Under the pieces are notes generated by a model. It did no database searches, had not been told where the DNA came from, and was given only the letters and a program-made list of their open reading frames with translations. The translations under genes were made by a program, and so were the position numbers. 64,000 bases of DNA from Desulfuromusa kysingii (GTDB taxonomy: Bacteria > Desulfobacterota > Desulfuromonadia > Desulfuromonadales > Geopsychrobacteraceae), in NCBI RefSeq assembly GCF_900107645.1, contig NZ_FNQN01000006.1, positions 124,001 through 188,000 on the forward strand, written 5' to 3'. Shown one piece after another: positions 25,908 to 34,901 of the stretch. Every line of letters begins with the position of its first letter. Position 1 is the first letter of the stretch.

Positions 25908-28900
25908 TTTTGATCAACGTGCCGCCGCTATTGATATCAGCCATTCTTGTATTGTTCAGGCCCCAGCCGGTTCTGGTAAGACTGAACTCTTGATTCAGCG
26001 GATTTTAGCTTTGCTTGCTGTTGTCGAGAAACCACAACAGATTCTCTCCATAACTTTTACCAACAAGGCAGCTGCAGAAATGCGCCAACGACTGTTGCAA
26101 GCGCTGGAGGCGGCGAGGGATAAGGCTTGCCCGACGGAACCTCATGCAGCGAAAACTTGGAATTTGGCATTTCAGGCTCTCCAACATCATGGTGATAGCT
26201 TGCTGCGTAATCCGGCCCAATTGAATATTCAGACTATCGACAGTTTTAACGTGACTCTGGTGCGGAAGATGCCCTGGGTGTCCCGATTTGGTAGTTTACC
26301 AGAAATCACCAAGGATGCTGATGCGCTGTACCGTTTAGCCGCTGAGAGACTGTTGTCTCAGCTTGAAACTGGTGGGGCAGGGCAGCAGCAGATCATGGTT
26401 TTGTTGCGGCATCTTGATAACAATGTCGGCTTGGTCAGTCAGCTCTTGGTTGGTATGTTGCGGCAGCGCGATCAATGGTTGCGGCATATGCTCTCTCATC
26501 GTGAAAATACTCGACAGAGTTTGCAGCAGGGTCTTGAGCGACTTTGTAGCGATTATCTAAAGTCAGTGAAGGAGCTGTTCCCCCATGCTTTGATTCCAGA
26601 TTTGTTGGGTTGTTTTAATTTCGCTGGAATGAACCTGGCTGAGAGTTCACACGAAGGCTATAAATCATGCGACTCTTTACCGGGCATCGAGTTTGTTGAC
26701 CTACCTCAATGGTTGATGATTGCAGATCTTCTGCTGACTTCTGCCGGGACTTTGAGAAAGACGGTCACCAAAAAAAATGGTTTTCCAGCTGGTCGAGAGC
26801 ATCAGACAGAAAAACAACGGATGCTCTCGCTACTTCAACAACTGGAGTCTGAGAGCCGATTCGTCACGCAATTGGCGGCTATCAGGAGGCTTCCTCACGC
26901 GGGATATTCTGATAGTCAATGGTTGTTGTTAGAGACTTTAATTGAGTTGCTTCCGGTTCTGGTCGCTGAGTTATGGCTGGTCTTCCGGGCTCATGGTCAA
27001 GCGGATTTCTCTGAGATCGCCTTGAAGGCAAATTATGCATTAGGCGATGCCGAAGACCCTACTGATCTGCTTTTGCAGATAGATCATGACCTTCATCACA
27101 TTCTTGTCGATGAATTTCAGGATACGTCTCGGTTGCAATACCAATTATTGAACACTTTGACATCCGGATGGAGTCAGGGAGATAGCCGTACTCTGTTTCT
27201 GGTTGGCGATCCCATGCAGTCAATCTACCGTTTCCGTGAAGCTGAAGTTGGTTTGTTCCTGCAGAGCTTCAAAGGACTGTTCGGAGAGGCATCGCTGCAC
27301 TTAAAACCACTGCAATTATGTTGTAATTTTCGTTCTCAACAAGGAATCGTAGCTTGGGTCAACACCACTTTCAGTTCGATTTTCCCAGCGTCAATGGATG
27401 CAGCCAAGGGAGCTGTCTCTTTGTCCCGGGCTGTTGCCGTTAAGCCCGATTTGCCCGGAGATTCTTGTCGCTTCTACCCGTTTATTGGACGTAACGACAC
27501 AGCTGAAGCTCTACAGGTTTTAGAATTAGTTAAGCAGAAACAAGCCGAAGATCCAGAGCAATCGATAGCTATCCTGGTCAGAGGGCGAAATCATCTAAAA
27601 GAAATCATGCCACTGCTCCGTCTGCATGAAATCCCCTATCAAGCTCAGGATATTGATTTACTCGGAGCTCGGCCAGCAGCATTGGATATCGTCCATTTGA
27701 CCCGGGCATTGCTGCATCGTGCTGATCGGCTCTCCTGGTTGGCAGTCCTACGTGCTCCCTGGTGTGGTCTGACCCTAAACGATTTACACCAATTGGTTGC
27801 AGACCATGCTCGACAAACCATCCCCACATTGCTTACGAATGAGGAGCTGATACAACAATTATCCGCTGATGGCCAGTTACGGTTGCAACGGATCTGGCCG
27901 ATTCTCAAAGTAGGAATGAAACGCCGTGGAAGTATCCCTTTGCGTCAGTTAGTTGAAAGTTGCTGGCTGTCATTGGGGGGACCGAGCAGTACCTCACCAG
28001 AAGGTTGTGCTGACGCACAAATGGTCTTTGAATTACTTGAAACTCTTGATAAAGGGGGAGACCTCGAAAGTTTTGATAAGCTTGATCAGGGGTTAAAAAA
28101 AATCTATGCCGAACCTGATAACCTGGTTAAGAGTCAATTGCAAATCATGACGATACATAAAGCCAAGGGATTGGAATTTGATACCGTCATTATTCCCGGG
28201 CTCGGCAAGTCTACAGGGAGATCAGAAAGTCCGCTCATGCGTTGGCAAGAACATCCTGATTATGGTTTGTTACTGGCACCAGTTTCTGCAAAAGGGAGTC
28301 AGGAGAAAGATCCTATCTACCAATTAATTGCGCAACTGGAACAGGAAAAACAGGATTTAGAGACTGGCAGGCTGTTATATGTGGCGACAACTCGTGCTAT
28401 TCGTCACCTCTATCTGCTTGGACATGTCGATGAAACAAAGGATGGTGACCTCAAGCCGCGTCATGGCTCGATGCTGGAAAAGCTCTGGCCACTTTATCAT
28501 GCTGTTTTTGAGAAAGCGGATGCGAAGACAGATGTCGTTGAACAGCCATTTATTCCACCACAATTGCAGCGGTTAAAACCTGACTGGTCGATGCCTGCCT
28601 CCCATTCAGTGCTTTTCCCTGTCCCTGAAAAGTCAAAGACAGCATCTTCGTCTCTTGACGCCGGAGAAATATTCAGCGGATGGGAGAATCCAGTCCATCG
28701 TCACGTCGGGACTTTAGTTCATCTGTTACTTGAGCAAATAAGCAAGAATGGCTTGGATTCATGGTTGCAAGAAGACAGCGACCGATTAAGAAAAAGAATC
28801 AAACAGCACTTGACTCATCTGGGGGTTGTCAGTTCTGATTTGCCTGGTAGCAGCTCCAAAGTCATTGCGATTGTCAAAAAAACCCTGGCCAGCCCACGTG

Positions 28901-29208
28901 GAAAATGGGTTCTCGATTCTCATCCTGAGCAGAGTTGTGAACTTCCTTTGACGGGAGTGGTTGACGGCCAATTATATCATGTTGTTATTGATCGCACTTT
29001 TGTGGCAGATGGGCACCGTTGGGTCATTGATTACAAAACCAGCATGCCGAAAATGGGTGAGGATTTAGCCACATTTCTTCGACGCGAAGCTGAGCATTAT
29101 CAGCAGCAATTAGACATCTATCGACATTTGTTACAACACAAATATGGTCAGCTCCCGATCAAAGCCGCGCTCTATTTTCCAGCCGTGGACGGATGGTATG
29201 AGTACTAA
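25897..29208 (+). CDS. UvrD/AddA-like helicase-nuclease
   Basis: 1103 aa from ATG 25897 (TTGGAGG SD at 25885-25891). Superfamily 1A helicase motifs: motif I APAGSGKTELL, Ia ITFTNKAAAEM, II VDEFQDTS, III LVGDPMQSIYRFR, IV CNFRSQ, V TIHKAKGLEFD, VI YVATTRA. The C-terminal ~150 residues carry a RecB-type nuclease domain with HLLLEQ, VVIDRTFV and WVIDYKTSMP. This is the AddA architecture, so with the upstream AddB-like protein it should unwind and trim broken DNA ends for RecA loading. The Chi-recognition partner cannot be judged by eye. Confidence 0.9.
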   Translation: MIADFDQRAAAIDISHSCIVQAPAGSGKTELLIQRILALLAVVEKPQQILSITFTNKAAAEMRQRLLQALEAARDKACPTEPHAAKTWNLAFQALQHHGDSLLRNPAQLNIQTIDSFNVTLVRKMPWVSRFGSLPEITKDADALYRLAAERLLSQLETGGAGQQQIMVLLRHLDNNVGLVSQLLVGMLRQRDQWLRHMLSHRENTRQSLQQGLERLCSDYLKSVKELFPHALIPDLLGCFNFAGMNLAESSHEGYKSCDSLPGIEFVDLPQWLMIADLLLTSAGTLRKTVTKKNGFPAGREHQTEKQRMLSLLQQLESESRFVTQLAAIRRLPHAGYSDSQWLLLETLIELLPVLVAELWLVFRAHGQADFSEIALKANYALGDAEDPTDLLLQIDHDLHHILVDEFQDTSRLQYQLLNTLTSGWSQGDSRTLFLVGDPMQSIYRFREAEVGLFLQSFKGLFGEASLHLKPLQLCCNFRSQQGIVAWVNTTFSSIFPASMDAAKGAVSLSRAVAVKPDLPGDSCRFYPFIGRNDTAEALQVLELVKQKQAEDPEQSIAILVRGRNHLKEIMPLLRLHEIPYQAQDIDLLGARPAALDIVHLTRALLHRADRLSWLAVLRAPWCGLTLNDLHQLVADHARQTIPTLLTNEELIQQLSADGQLRLQRIWPILKVGMKRRGSIPLRQLVESCWLSLGGPSSTSPEGCADAQMVFELLETLDKGGDLESFDKLDQGLKKIYAEPDNLVKSQLQIMTIHKAKGLEFDTVIIPGLGKSTGRSESPLMRWQEHPDYGLLLAPVSAKGSQEKDPIYQLIAQLEQEKQDLETGRLLYVATTRAIRHLYLLGHVDETKDGDLKPRHGSMLEKLWPLYHAVFEKADAKTDVVEQPFIPPQLQRLKPDWSMPASHSVLFPVPEKSKTASSSLDAGEIFSGWENPVHRHVGTLVHLLLEQISKNGLDSWLQEDSDRLRKRIKQHLTHLGVVSSDLPGSSSKVIAIVKKTLASPRGKWVLDSHPEQSCELPLTGVVDGQLYHVVIDRTFVADGHRWVIDYKTSMPKMGEDLATFLRREAEHYQQQLDIYRHLLQHKYGQLPIKAALYFPAVDGWYEY

Positions 29209-29228
29209 TCTGAGGCAACCACTTTCTC

Positions 29229-29711
29229 TCAATTCAGAGAGTTTGAGATTGAGTAATCGTTAACAATATCTCCTGTGAGATAGCTTTTCTGCGGATTCAC
29301 TTTGACCAGACTCTTGATGTTTTGGGGCGCAAGATGTAAGCGGAATATTGACTCTTCACGATTCACTAAAGTTAGATCAATATTTTTTTTCATCGAACCT
29401 ATGCGCATTTCTGTTTCAATCACGTAGCACCATTCTCTATCGCCATCAGCGAAGGAGACGAGTCGTCTGGTTTTAACTGGCATAACTGAGTAGACCTCGA
29501 CGTCATTGTTGTCCTGTATGGGGTGAACGCCGAAGCTAATCATCAAGTCTTCACCCTCTTTAAATGTCGAAAAATCAAATATATTTAAAATTGATTGTTT
29601 TGATTCCATCACGACCTGAGCTTCAATTGCCGGAATTTTTAAAGATGGAAATGACACCCACTCACACCAACCAATATCCAGCAACAGTGAGTTTTTATTT
29701 TTTTTCATCAA
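29229..29711 (-). CDS. Retropepsin-like protein (COG4067/PF05618 type) lacking the catalytic Asp motif
   Basis: 160 aa. The flow LDIGWCEWVSFPSLKIPAIE, then HPIQ, TRRLVSFADGDREWCYVIET, RIGSMKKNIDLTLVNREESIFRLHL and KSYLTGD matches the COG4067 'ATP-dependent zinc protease' family, now viewed as retropepsin-like and often linked to RimK-type ligases. Where the family has a DTGA(R/K)TSxL active site, this protein reads VMESKQSIL (residues 34-42): Asp is Val34, Thr is Met35 and Gly is Glu36. Protease activity is therefore unlikely. No RimK gene is adjacent. It is convergent with the helicase gene (20 nt apart). Confidence 0.7.
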   Translation of the reverse strand: MMKKNKNSLLLDIGWCEWVSFPSLKIPAIEAQVVMESKQSILNIFDFSTFKEGEDLMISFGVHPIQDNNDVEVYSVMPVKTRRLVSFADGDREWCYVIETEMRIGSMKKNIDLTLVNREESIFRLHLAPQNIKSLVKVNPQKSYLTGDIVNDYSISNSLN

Positions 29712-30086
29712 TTACGACTCCCAGTTAAAATGTGTTTATGTTAATGTTGAGTATGATATCGCGAGTATTTGAGAAAGTAAATTGTTCTAATATTAAAATT
29801 TAGGCAATATATGTATCGAAAAATAATAATGATTACCAATGGGTAGATTCCTGTTGTCTGCTACAGCAACTTATTCGCAGGAATTATTTTTGGGTGGTTT
29901 TGTCGCGGAATGGTTGGGTTTCGTTAACAATAATCGGTATGAGGATTGCTCATGCTGATAATTGTGGATGCTTTCCAATATTACGTTGCTTTATGTCATT
30001 TTCAGCAGTAAATTCTAATTCTTGTGTTACTTTTTTAGTCATAAAAGTTAAAATATCGATCTTGGTCGTTTTTTGGGGGTAATTAT
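29712..30086. other. 375-nt AT-rich intergenic region with a nested hairpin
   Basis: Region between divergent genes. It holds a nested stem-loop, ATTCCTG (29847-29853) with CAGGAAT (29878-29884), and inside it GTTG-t-CTG / CAG-CAAC, followed by TATTTTTGG, which looks terminator-like on the plus strand. A 62-codon GTG frame (29894-30082) has unlike-protein composition and is probably chance. No convincing promoter pair was found. Confidence 0.35.
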
Positions 30087-32462
30087 ATGTCAACACCAGT
30101 AAAAATAAGTATTTACTTTGTCGTAGTTGCGGCGATTCTTGCTGTTGTTCTGACGATCTTTGTGAAAACCCATGTCACTGCAGATAACGTAAGAAAAGAA
30201 TTTCTTCCATTGCTTGAAAAAACACTGGATAGAGAGGTTGATTTTGGTGCCGTCTCGATTGGTTTGTTCTCCGGTATTTCTGTTTCTGATCTCAATGTTA
30301 AAGAGAAGAATGGCAAGGATATCTTCTTCACAGTTGAAGCTGTTGAACTTCACTATCAGCTTTTACCCCTCTTACTTGGGAATGTGATTATCGATCGGGT
30401 CAACTTTGACCGTCCTGTTATCTCCTGTTCGCGCCTCGATCAAGGGGATTATAATTTCAGTGATTTATTGATTTCAAAGACCCCACGCAGTCACATTAAT
30501 CCTATTATTGATAACATCAATATATCCGAAATTTTATCGGCTACGTTTAATCTTCTGGTCAAAGAGGTCATCGTTAATGATGGCACTCTCCTGTTTGTTG
30601 ATAAATTGAAAAACCCTGTCTCCCCATTTCGTTATACCCTCAACCATCTACAGATAAAGGCGCGGCAAATAGCCTTTGATAAACCCTTTCCGGTTGATCT
30701 CTCTGCGGTTCTAAATGGATCAAACATCGATATATCAGGTCATTATGATCTCTCACAACAAACCGGAGATTTGACCGTTCACTTGGCCCCGCTGGACATA
30801 CTTCCGTTTGCACCCTATTACCGCGACTCTCTTCCGGGTACGTTGGGATCGGCAAATTTAGCTCTTAAATTAGAAGCTGACCTACAACCAGGATTGATTG
30901 CATCTAAAGGGATGGTGGCTCTTGATAATGTTGATCTCATATTTAACAGTCAGACCCATGCGCGACTTAAAGATACACAATTAACGGTAGACTATGCCCT
31001 GACTTACGATGCAACCCAAGAGCTTTTTGATTTATCGACTTTATTGTTGAGTATCAACGATATCAACCTTGGAGCTGAAGGAAAGGTCGACCTTTCTGCG
31101 ACTGATCCTTTCCTTGTCGCGACACTTTTTTTAAAAAAAATTGACCTGCGTGAGGTCATGCAAAGTCTCCCTGCGGATTTGACCAGACCCTATCAGAAAT
31201 ACAGTATTGCTGGAATTGTCGACGGACAGATTGATTTGTCAGGACGTTTAAGTTCTGGGACCGAGCTGCTGAAATCTGCTCGCTTAAACTTGACCGATGT
31301 GCGGGCTAGTGCAGAGAATCTACGCGCCGGGGTCAGTGGAGATCTAGTATATAAGGATCGCATGTTTCAATCTCAAAATCTGCAATTGCAGTATGGAGAT
31401 CAGCAGGCGTTGTTGCAGTTTAAGTTTGAGAATGTCCAAGAGCATCATCTGCAAGGGAATTTTACTCTGACGGCTCAAACATTGGATGTCAACAAACTTC
31501 TTGGTCGAAGTGACATCGTTAATAACTCCACTACAAGAAACCGTGACCGCTCTCGTGAATTGCAACGACAACCCTCTTTGGCTGATGATATTGGCCCCTT
31601 TGATTTCCCTGTTGATCTGACTGGTGGGGTGGCGATTAATCGTTTGCTTTATAATGATCTCCCTCTGGATAAGGTTACAGCGACCCTAAGTTTAAAAAAC
31701 AATTACTTGACCATTCTCAACCTTGACGGACTTGTCGCTGGAGGTGAATTAAAAACGTCCTCTGTTATTAATCTGGCGGAGCAGGGCTTGACTTATCAGG
31801 GAACTCTTGCTGTTAGTCAGTCAAAGATTATTCCCCTTGTCGGTGGGGTTTTACCGGATTTACAATCAAATATTTCAGGCAGTCTGCAATTGCACAATTC
31901 CTTTTCGGGACGGGGGACTCTTGCTGCTAATGTCCTTAGATATTTACACCTTAAGGGAAGTTTTAATCTCACCAATGGTCAACTCAGTGGTTCGTCAATG
32001 CAGGACGGTTTGGCTGAGTTTCTCGGCAGTACGGACTTGAAAACACTGAACTTTGATTCTTTGTCCGGGCAGTATGAATGGCAAGATGGCGTATCCCAGA
32101 TCAGTACCCATCTTGATAGCTCCAGGGTAAAAATTTCTCCGTTTGGAACAATTGGCTCTGCAGGGCAGGTCGATCTGTTGGTCGGTACAAACTTTGCTCC
32201 TGAAATTCTAGCCAAGATGAACATCAGTCAGAACTTAAAACACACAATTTCAGACCGGCAAGGGTGGGGGCGTTTGCCTCTGTTGGTACAGGGCGATCTC
32301 AGTGAGCCGCAATTCGGTTATGATTCAGAAGCGTTACAAAAACAAATCGTTGCAATAAACAATCAGCAACATGCTGAAGAAGTACGACAAGCAGATCAGG
32401 ATGACAAAAAATCGGTAAAGAAAATGCTTGATAATACGTTGAATAAACTTTTTGGGAAGTAA
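30087..32462 (+). CDS. AsmA-family envelope protein
   Basis: 791 aa with a GGGGG SD. A single N-terminal membrane anchor (residues ~7-25, ISIYFVVVAAILAVVLTIF) is followed by the AsmA-type N-terminal repeat (LEKTLDREVDFGAVSIGLFSGISVSDLNVKEK) and long beta-rich domains. The C-terminal AsmA-like part (LNGQLSGSS..GTIGSAGQVDLLVG) ends in a Lys/Asp-rich tail (QADQDDKKSVKKMLDN). AsmA/TamB-like proteins span the periplasm as hydrophobic grooves and are linked to phospholipid transport to the outer membrane. It appears to be a single-gene unit, convergent with tatD (9 nt apart). Confidence 0.82.
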   Translation: MSTPVKISIYFVVVAAILAVVLTIFVKTHVTADNVRKEFLPLLEKTLDREVDFGAVSIGLFSGISVSDLNVKEKNGKDIFFTVEAVELHYQLLPLLLGNVIIDRVNFDRPVISCSRLDQGDYNFSDLLISKTPRSHINPIIDNINISEILSATFNLLVKEVIVNDGTLLFVDKLKNPVSPFRYTLNHLQIKARQIAFDKPFPVDLSAVLNGSNIDISGHYDLSQQTGDLTVHLAPLDILPFAPYYRDSLPGTLGSANLALKLEADLQPGLIASKGMVALDNVDLIFNSQTHARLKDTQLTVDYALTYDATQELFDLSTLLLSINDINLGAEGKVDLSATDPFLVATLFLKKIDLREVMQSLPADLTRPYQKYSIAGIVDGQIDLSGRLSSGTELLKSARLNLTDVRASAENLRAGVSGDLVYKDRMFQSQNLQLQYGDQQALLQFKFENVQEHHLQGNFTLTAQTLDVNKLLGRSDIVNNSTTRNRDRSRELQRQPSLADDIGPFDFPVDLTGGVAINRLLYNDLPLDKVTATLSLKNNYLTILNLDGLVAGGELKTSSVINLAEQGLTYQGTLAVSQSKIIPLVGGVLPDLQSNISGSLQLHNSFSGRGTLAANVLRYLHLKGSFNLTNGQLSGSSMQDGLAEFLGSTDLKTLNFDSLSGQYEWQDGVSQISTHLDSSRVKISPFGTIGSAGQVDLLVGTNFAPEILAKMNISQNLKHTISDRQGWGRLPLLVQGDLSEPQFGYDSEALQKQIVAINNQQHAEEVRQADQDDKKSVKKMLDNTLNKLFGK

Positions 32463-32471
32463 CTCTCCTCT

Positions 32472-33281
32472 TTATACGGATGTCACTTTCACAGCACCTA
32501 AACCAAACAGACTTCGACAATTGGCGCTGGTTATTATTGCTACATCCTCAATCGTGAGGTCTTTGATTTCAGCAATTTTTTCAGCTGTATAACGAACTAA
32601 TGCGGGTTCGTTGCGTTTTCCTCGAAATTTTTGGGGTGATAGATAGGGACAATCAGTTTCAACCAACATCCTGTCGATTGGAATGTGTTTAATGACGTCT
32701 CTGATCTCCTGATTTTTAGGGTAGGTGATGGTTCCGGTAAACGACAGGTAAAAACCAAGCTCTAGACATTGTTCAGCTATCTGTAAATCCCCACTGAAAC
32801 AGTGGAGAACACCACCAATCTCAGAAGATTTCTCTTCTTTCAGTATTTGGATGACTTCATTGTGAGCATCACGATCGTGGATAATGATCGGTTTGCCCAT
32901 TTCTCTGGCGAGTCGGATTTGCCGGCGGAAGGCATAACGTTGAATCTCACGTGGCGATCGATCTCGATAAAAATCAAGACCGATCTCTCCTAAGGCGACA
33001 ACTTTCGGTTGGGTCAGCATTGACCTCAATATTTTTAAAGATTCATCGTCAATTTCTACGGCATCGTGGGGATGAACACCGACTGCCGCAAAAATATGTT
33101 CATATTTGTTGGCAATAGCAATGCTTTGTTCTGAGCTTTTAAGATCGCAGCCAATGGTCAGAATGTGACTGATGCCATTGGCTGTGGCACGATCTATTGT
33201 CGCGTCCAAATCGTCTACAAATTGTGAACCATCGAGATGAGCATGACTGTCGACTAACAATGAATCTTGATATTCCGCCAC
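32472..33281 (-). CDS. TatD-family metal-dependent hydrolase
   Basis: 269 aa. Metal-binding motifs are intact: DSHAHLDG (HxH), ALGEIGLDFYRDRSPREIQ with the bridging Glu, IIHDRDAH, VLHCFSGD and LVETDCPYLSP. It is the YcfH/TatD type of TIM-barrel phosphoesterase with 3'-5' exonuclease or D-aminoacyl-tRNA-deacylase-like activities reported in the family; the physiological substrate is uncertain. It is the last gene of the leftward holB-ricT-metG-tatD run, 24 nt after metG, an arrangement also seen in many Gram-positive and deltaproteobacterial genomes. Confidence 0.92.
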   Translation of the reverse strand: MAEYQDSLLVDSHAHLDGSQFVDDLDATIDRATANGISHILTIGCDLKSSEQSIAIANKYEHIFAAVGVHPHDAVEIDDESLKILRSMLTQPKVVALGEIGLDFYRDRSPREIQRYAFRRQIRLAREMGKPIIIHDRDAHNEVIQILKEEKSSEIGGVLHCFSGDLQIAEQCLELGFYLSFTGTITYPKNQEIRDVIKHIPIDRMLVETDCPYLSPQKFRGKRNEPALVRYTAEKIAEIKDLTIEDVAIITSANCRSLFGLGAVKVTSV

Positions 33282-33305
33282 TTATCAGTACTCCTTGTAT
33301 GGTTG

Positions 33306-34835
33306 TTACTCTGTTTCTATCCGTGGGAACAGTGGTGCCGCTTTCTCTATTGTTGTCCCTGGTTTCAGCCCCCCCCATTGATCTTGCCCATCCAGGGTTG
33401 GATTGTCTGAATCACAGCCCAGTATTTGTAGAATTTTTTTACCGGTGTCTGGCATAAATGGAGCGACAATCAAAGCGATGATTCGAATTGATTCCAAAAG
33501 ATTGTAGATAACCGTGGATAATCGCTGACGTTGTTCTGGGTCTTTAGCTAGAGCCCAAGGGGCTGTCTCATCAATGTACTTATTGCCTGCTGAAATCAGT
33601 TCCCAGATGGCAATCAGAGTTTTGTTGAATGCAAGGTCACTTAGCAGCGAGTCAATCTTAATGATATTCGTCGCAAAAATGTCAATCAAGGCCTGATCTG
33701 TCTCATTGCCTTTATCTGGAGTCGGGAGTTCCCCTTTGAAATATTTGTTGAGCATTGCGGTTGAACGGCTAACCAGATTGCCTAAATCATTGGCCAGATC
33801 CGAGTTGATACGGTGGATCAGGGCGTTGTGAGAGAAATCTCCATCTAGGCCAAAAGGGACCTCGCGTAGCAGAAAATAGCGGATCGAATCGACCCCATAT
33901 TTATCAATCAACATGTTCGGTTCTACGACATTACGTAAACTTTTGCTCATCTTTTGCCCTTCAACCGTCCACCAACCATGGGCAAAAACTTTTTCGGGCA
34001 GCGGCAGACCTGCGGCCATCAGAAAAGTTGGCCAATAGACGGCGTGGAAACGTAAAATATCTTTTCCGATAACGTGAGTTGCTGGCCAATATTTCGCAAA
34101 ATTGCCATTTTGGTCTTCCGGGTAATCAAGGGCAGAAATATAGTTGGTTAAAGCATCAAACCAGACATAAATGACGTGTTTTTCATTCCCTGGGGCTGGT
34201 ATCCCCCAGGAAAAGGATGTTCGAGAAATGGAAAGGTCCCGTAATCCTTCACGGACAAAACTCAGAATTTCGTTTCGGCGTGATTTGGGTTGGATAAAAT
34301 CTGGATTGTCTTCGATGTGTTTAAGTAATTGATCCTGATATTTGCTCATTCGGAAAAAATAGGATTCTTCTTTTAACTTGGTTGTTGGCCGTCCACAATC
34401 AGGGCAGTTGCCATCAAGTAGCTGTGTCTCAGTCCAGAATGTTTCGCAAGGAGTACAATACCAATCCTCATATTCACCAAGATAGATATCACCCTTGGCT
34501 TCAATGGCTTTAAATTGTTCCTGAACTGTGTGCTTATGACGTTCCTGAGTCGTGCGGATAAAGTCGGTGTTGGATATGTTCAGTTTGGTCCATAATGCTT
34601 GAAAGCGCTTAACGACACGGTCTGCAAGTTCCAAAGGGGTTTCACCGTTTGCTTTTGCGGCCGTCTCAACTTTTTGACCATGTTCGTCTGTCCCGGTTAA
34701 AAAGGCCACATCGTAACCACGAGCACGTTTGTAACGAGCAATCACATCACAGGCAAGAGTGGTGTAGGCGTGTCCTATGTGGGGGACATCATTAACATAA
34801 TAAATTGGGGTGGTAACATAAAAAGTTTTACTCAT
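33306..34835 (-). CDS. metG: Methionine-tRNA ligase
   Basis: 509 aa, ATG start with GGAG upstream. Class I motifs are VPHIGHAYTT (HIGH) and GQKMSKSLRNVV (KMSKS). The zinc knuckle CTPCETFWTETQLLDGNCPDC has the four-Cys form. The protein ends right after the anticodon-binding helical domain and lacks the C-terminal EMAP/tRNA-binding domain seen in longer MetRS, so it is the compact form. It charges both initiator and elongator tRNA-Met. Its position between ricT and tatD indicates co-transcription. Confidence 0.96.
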   Translation of the reverse strand: MSKTFYVTTPIYYVNDVPHIGHAYTTLACDVIARYKRARGYDVAFLTGTDEHGQKVETAAKANGETPLELADRVVKRFQALWTKLNISNTDFIRTTQERHKHTVQEQFKAIEAKGDIYLGEYEDWYCTPCETFWTETQLLDGNCPDCGRPTTKLKEESYFFRMSKYQDQLLKHIEDNPDFIQPKSRRNEILSFVREGLRDLSISRTSFSWGIPAPGNEKHVIYVWFDALTNYISALDYPEDQNGNFAKYWPATHVIGKDILRFHAVYWPTFLMAAGLPLPEKVFAHGWWTVEGQKMSKSLRNVVEPNMLIDKYGVDSIRYFLLREVPFGLDGDFSHNALIHRINSDLANDLGNLVSRSTAMLNKYFKGELPTPDKGNETDQALIDIFATNIIKIDSLLSDLAFNKTLIAIWELISAGNKYIDETAPWALAKDPEQRQRLSTVIYNLLESIRIIALIVAPFMPDTGKKILQILGCDSDNPTLDGQDQWGGLKPGTTIEKAAPLFPRIETE

Positions 34836-34901
34836 GTCTTGCTCCTGTGAAGGGTTTTTCTGTCGTTTGATTTATGGTTATAGCAAGATGATTTCTACAC
34901 A

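Noticed and set aside
29894-30082. 62-codon frame before the AsmA gene
   Set aside because: GTG start without SD, Cys/Ile/Phe-rich chance composition, no recognisable domain.
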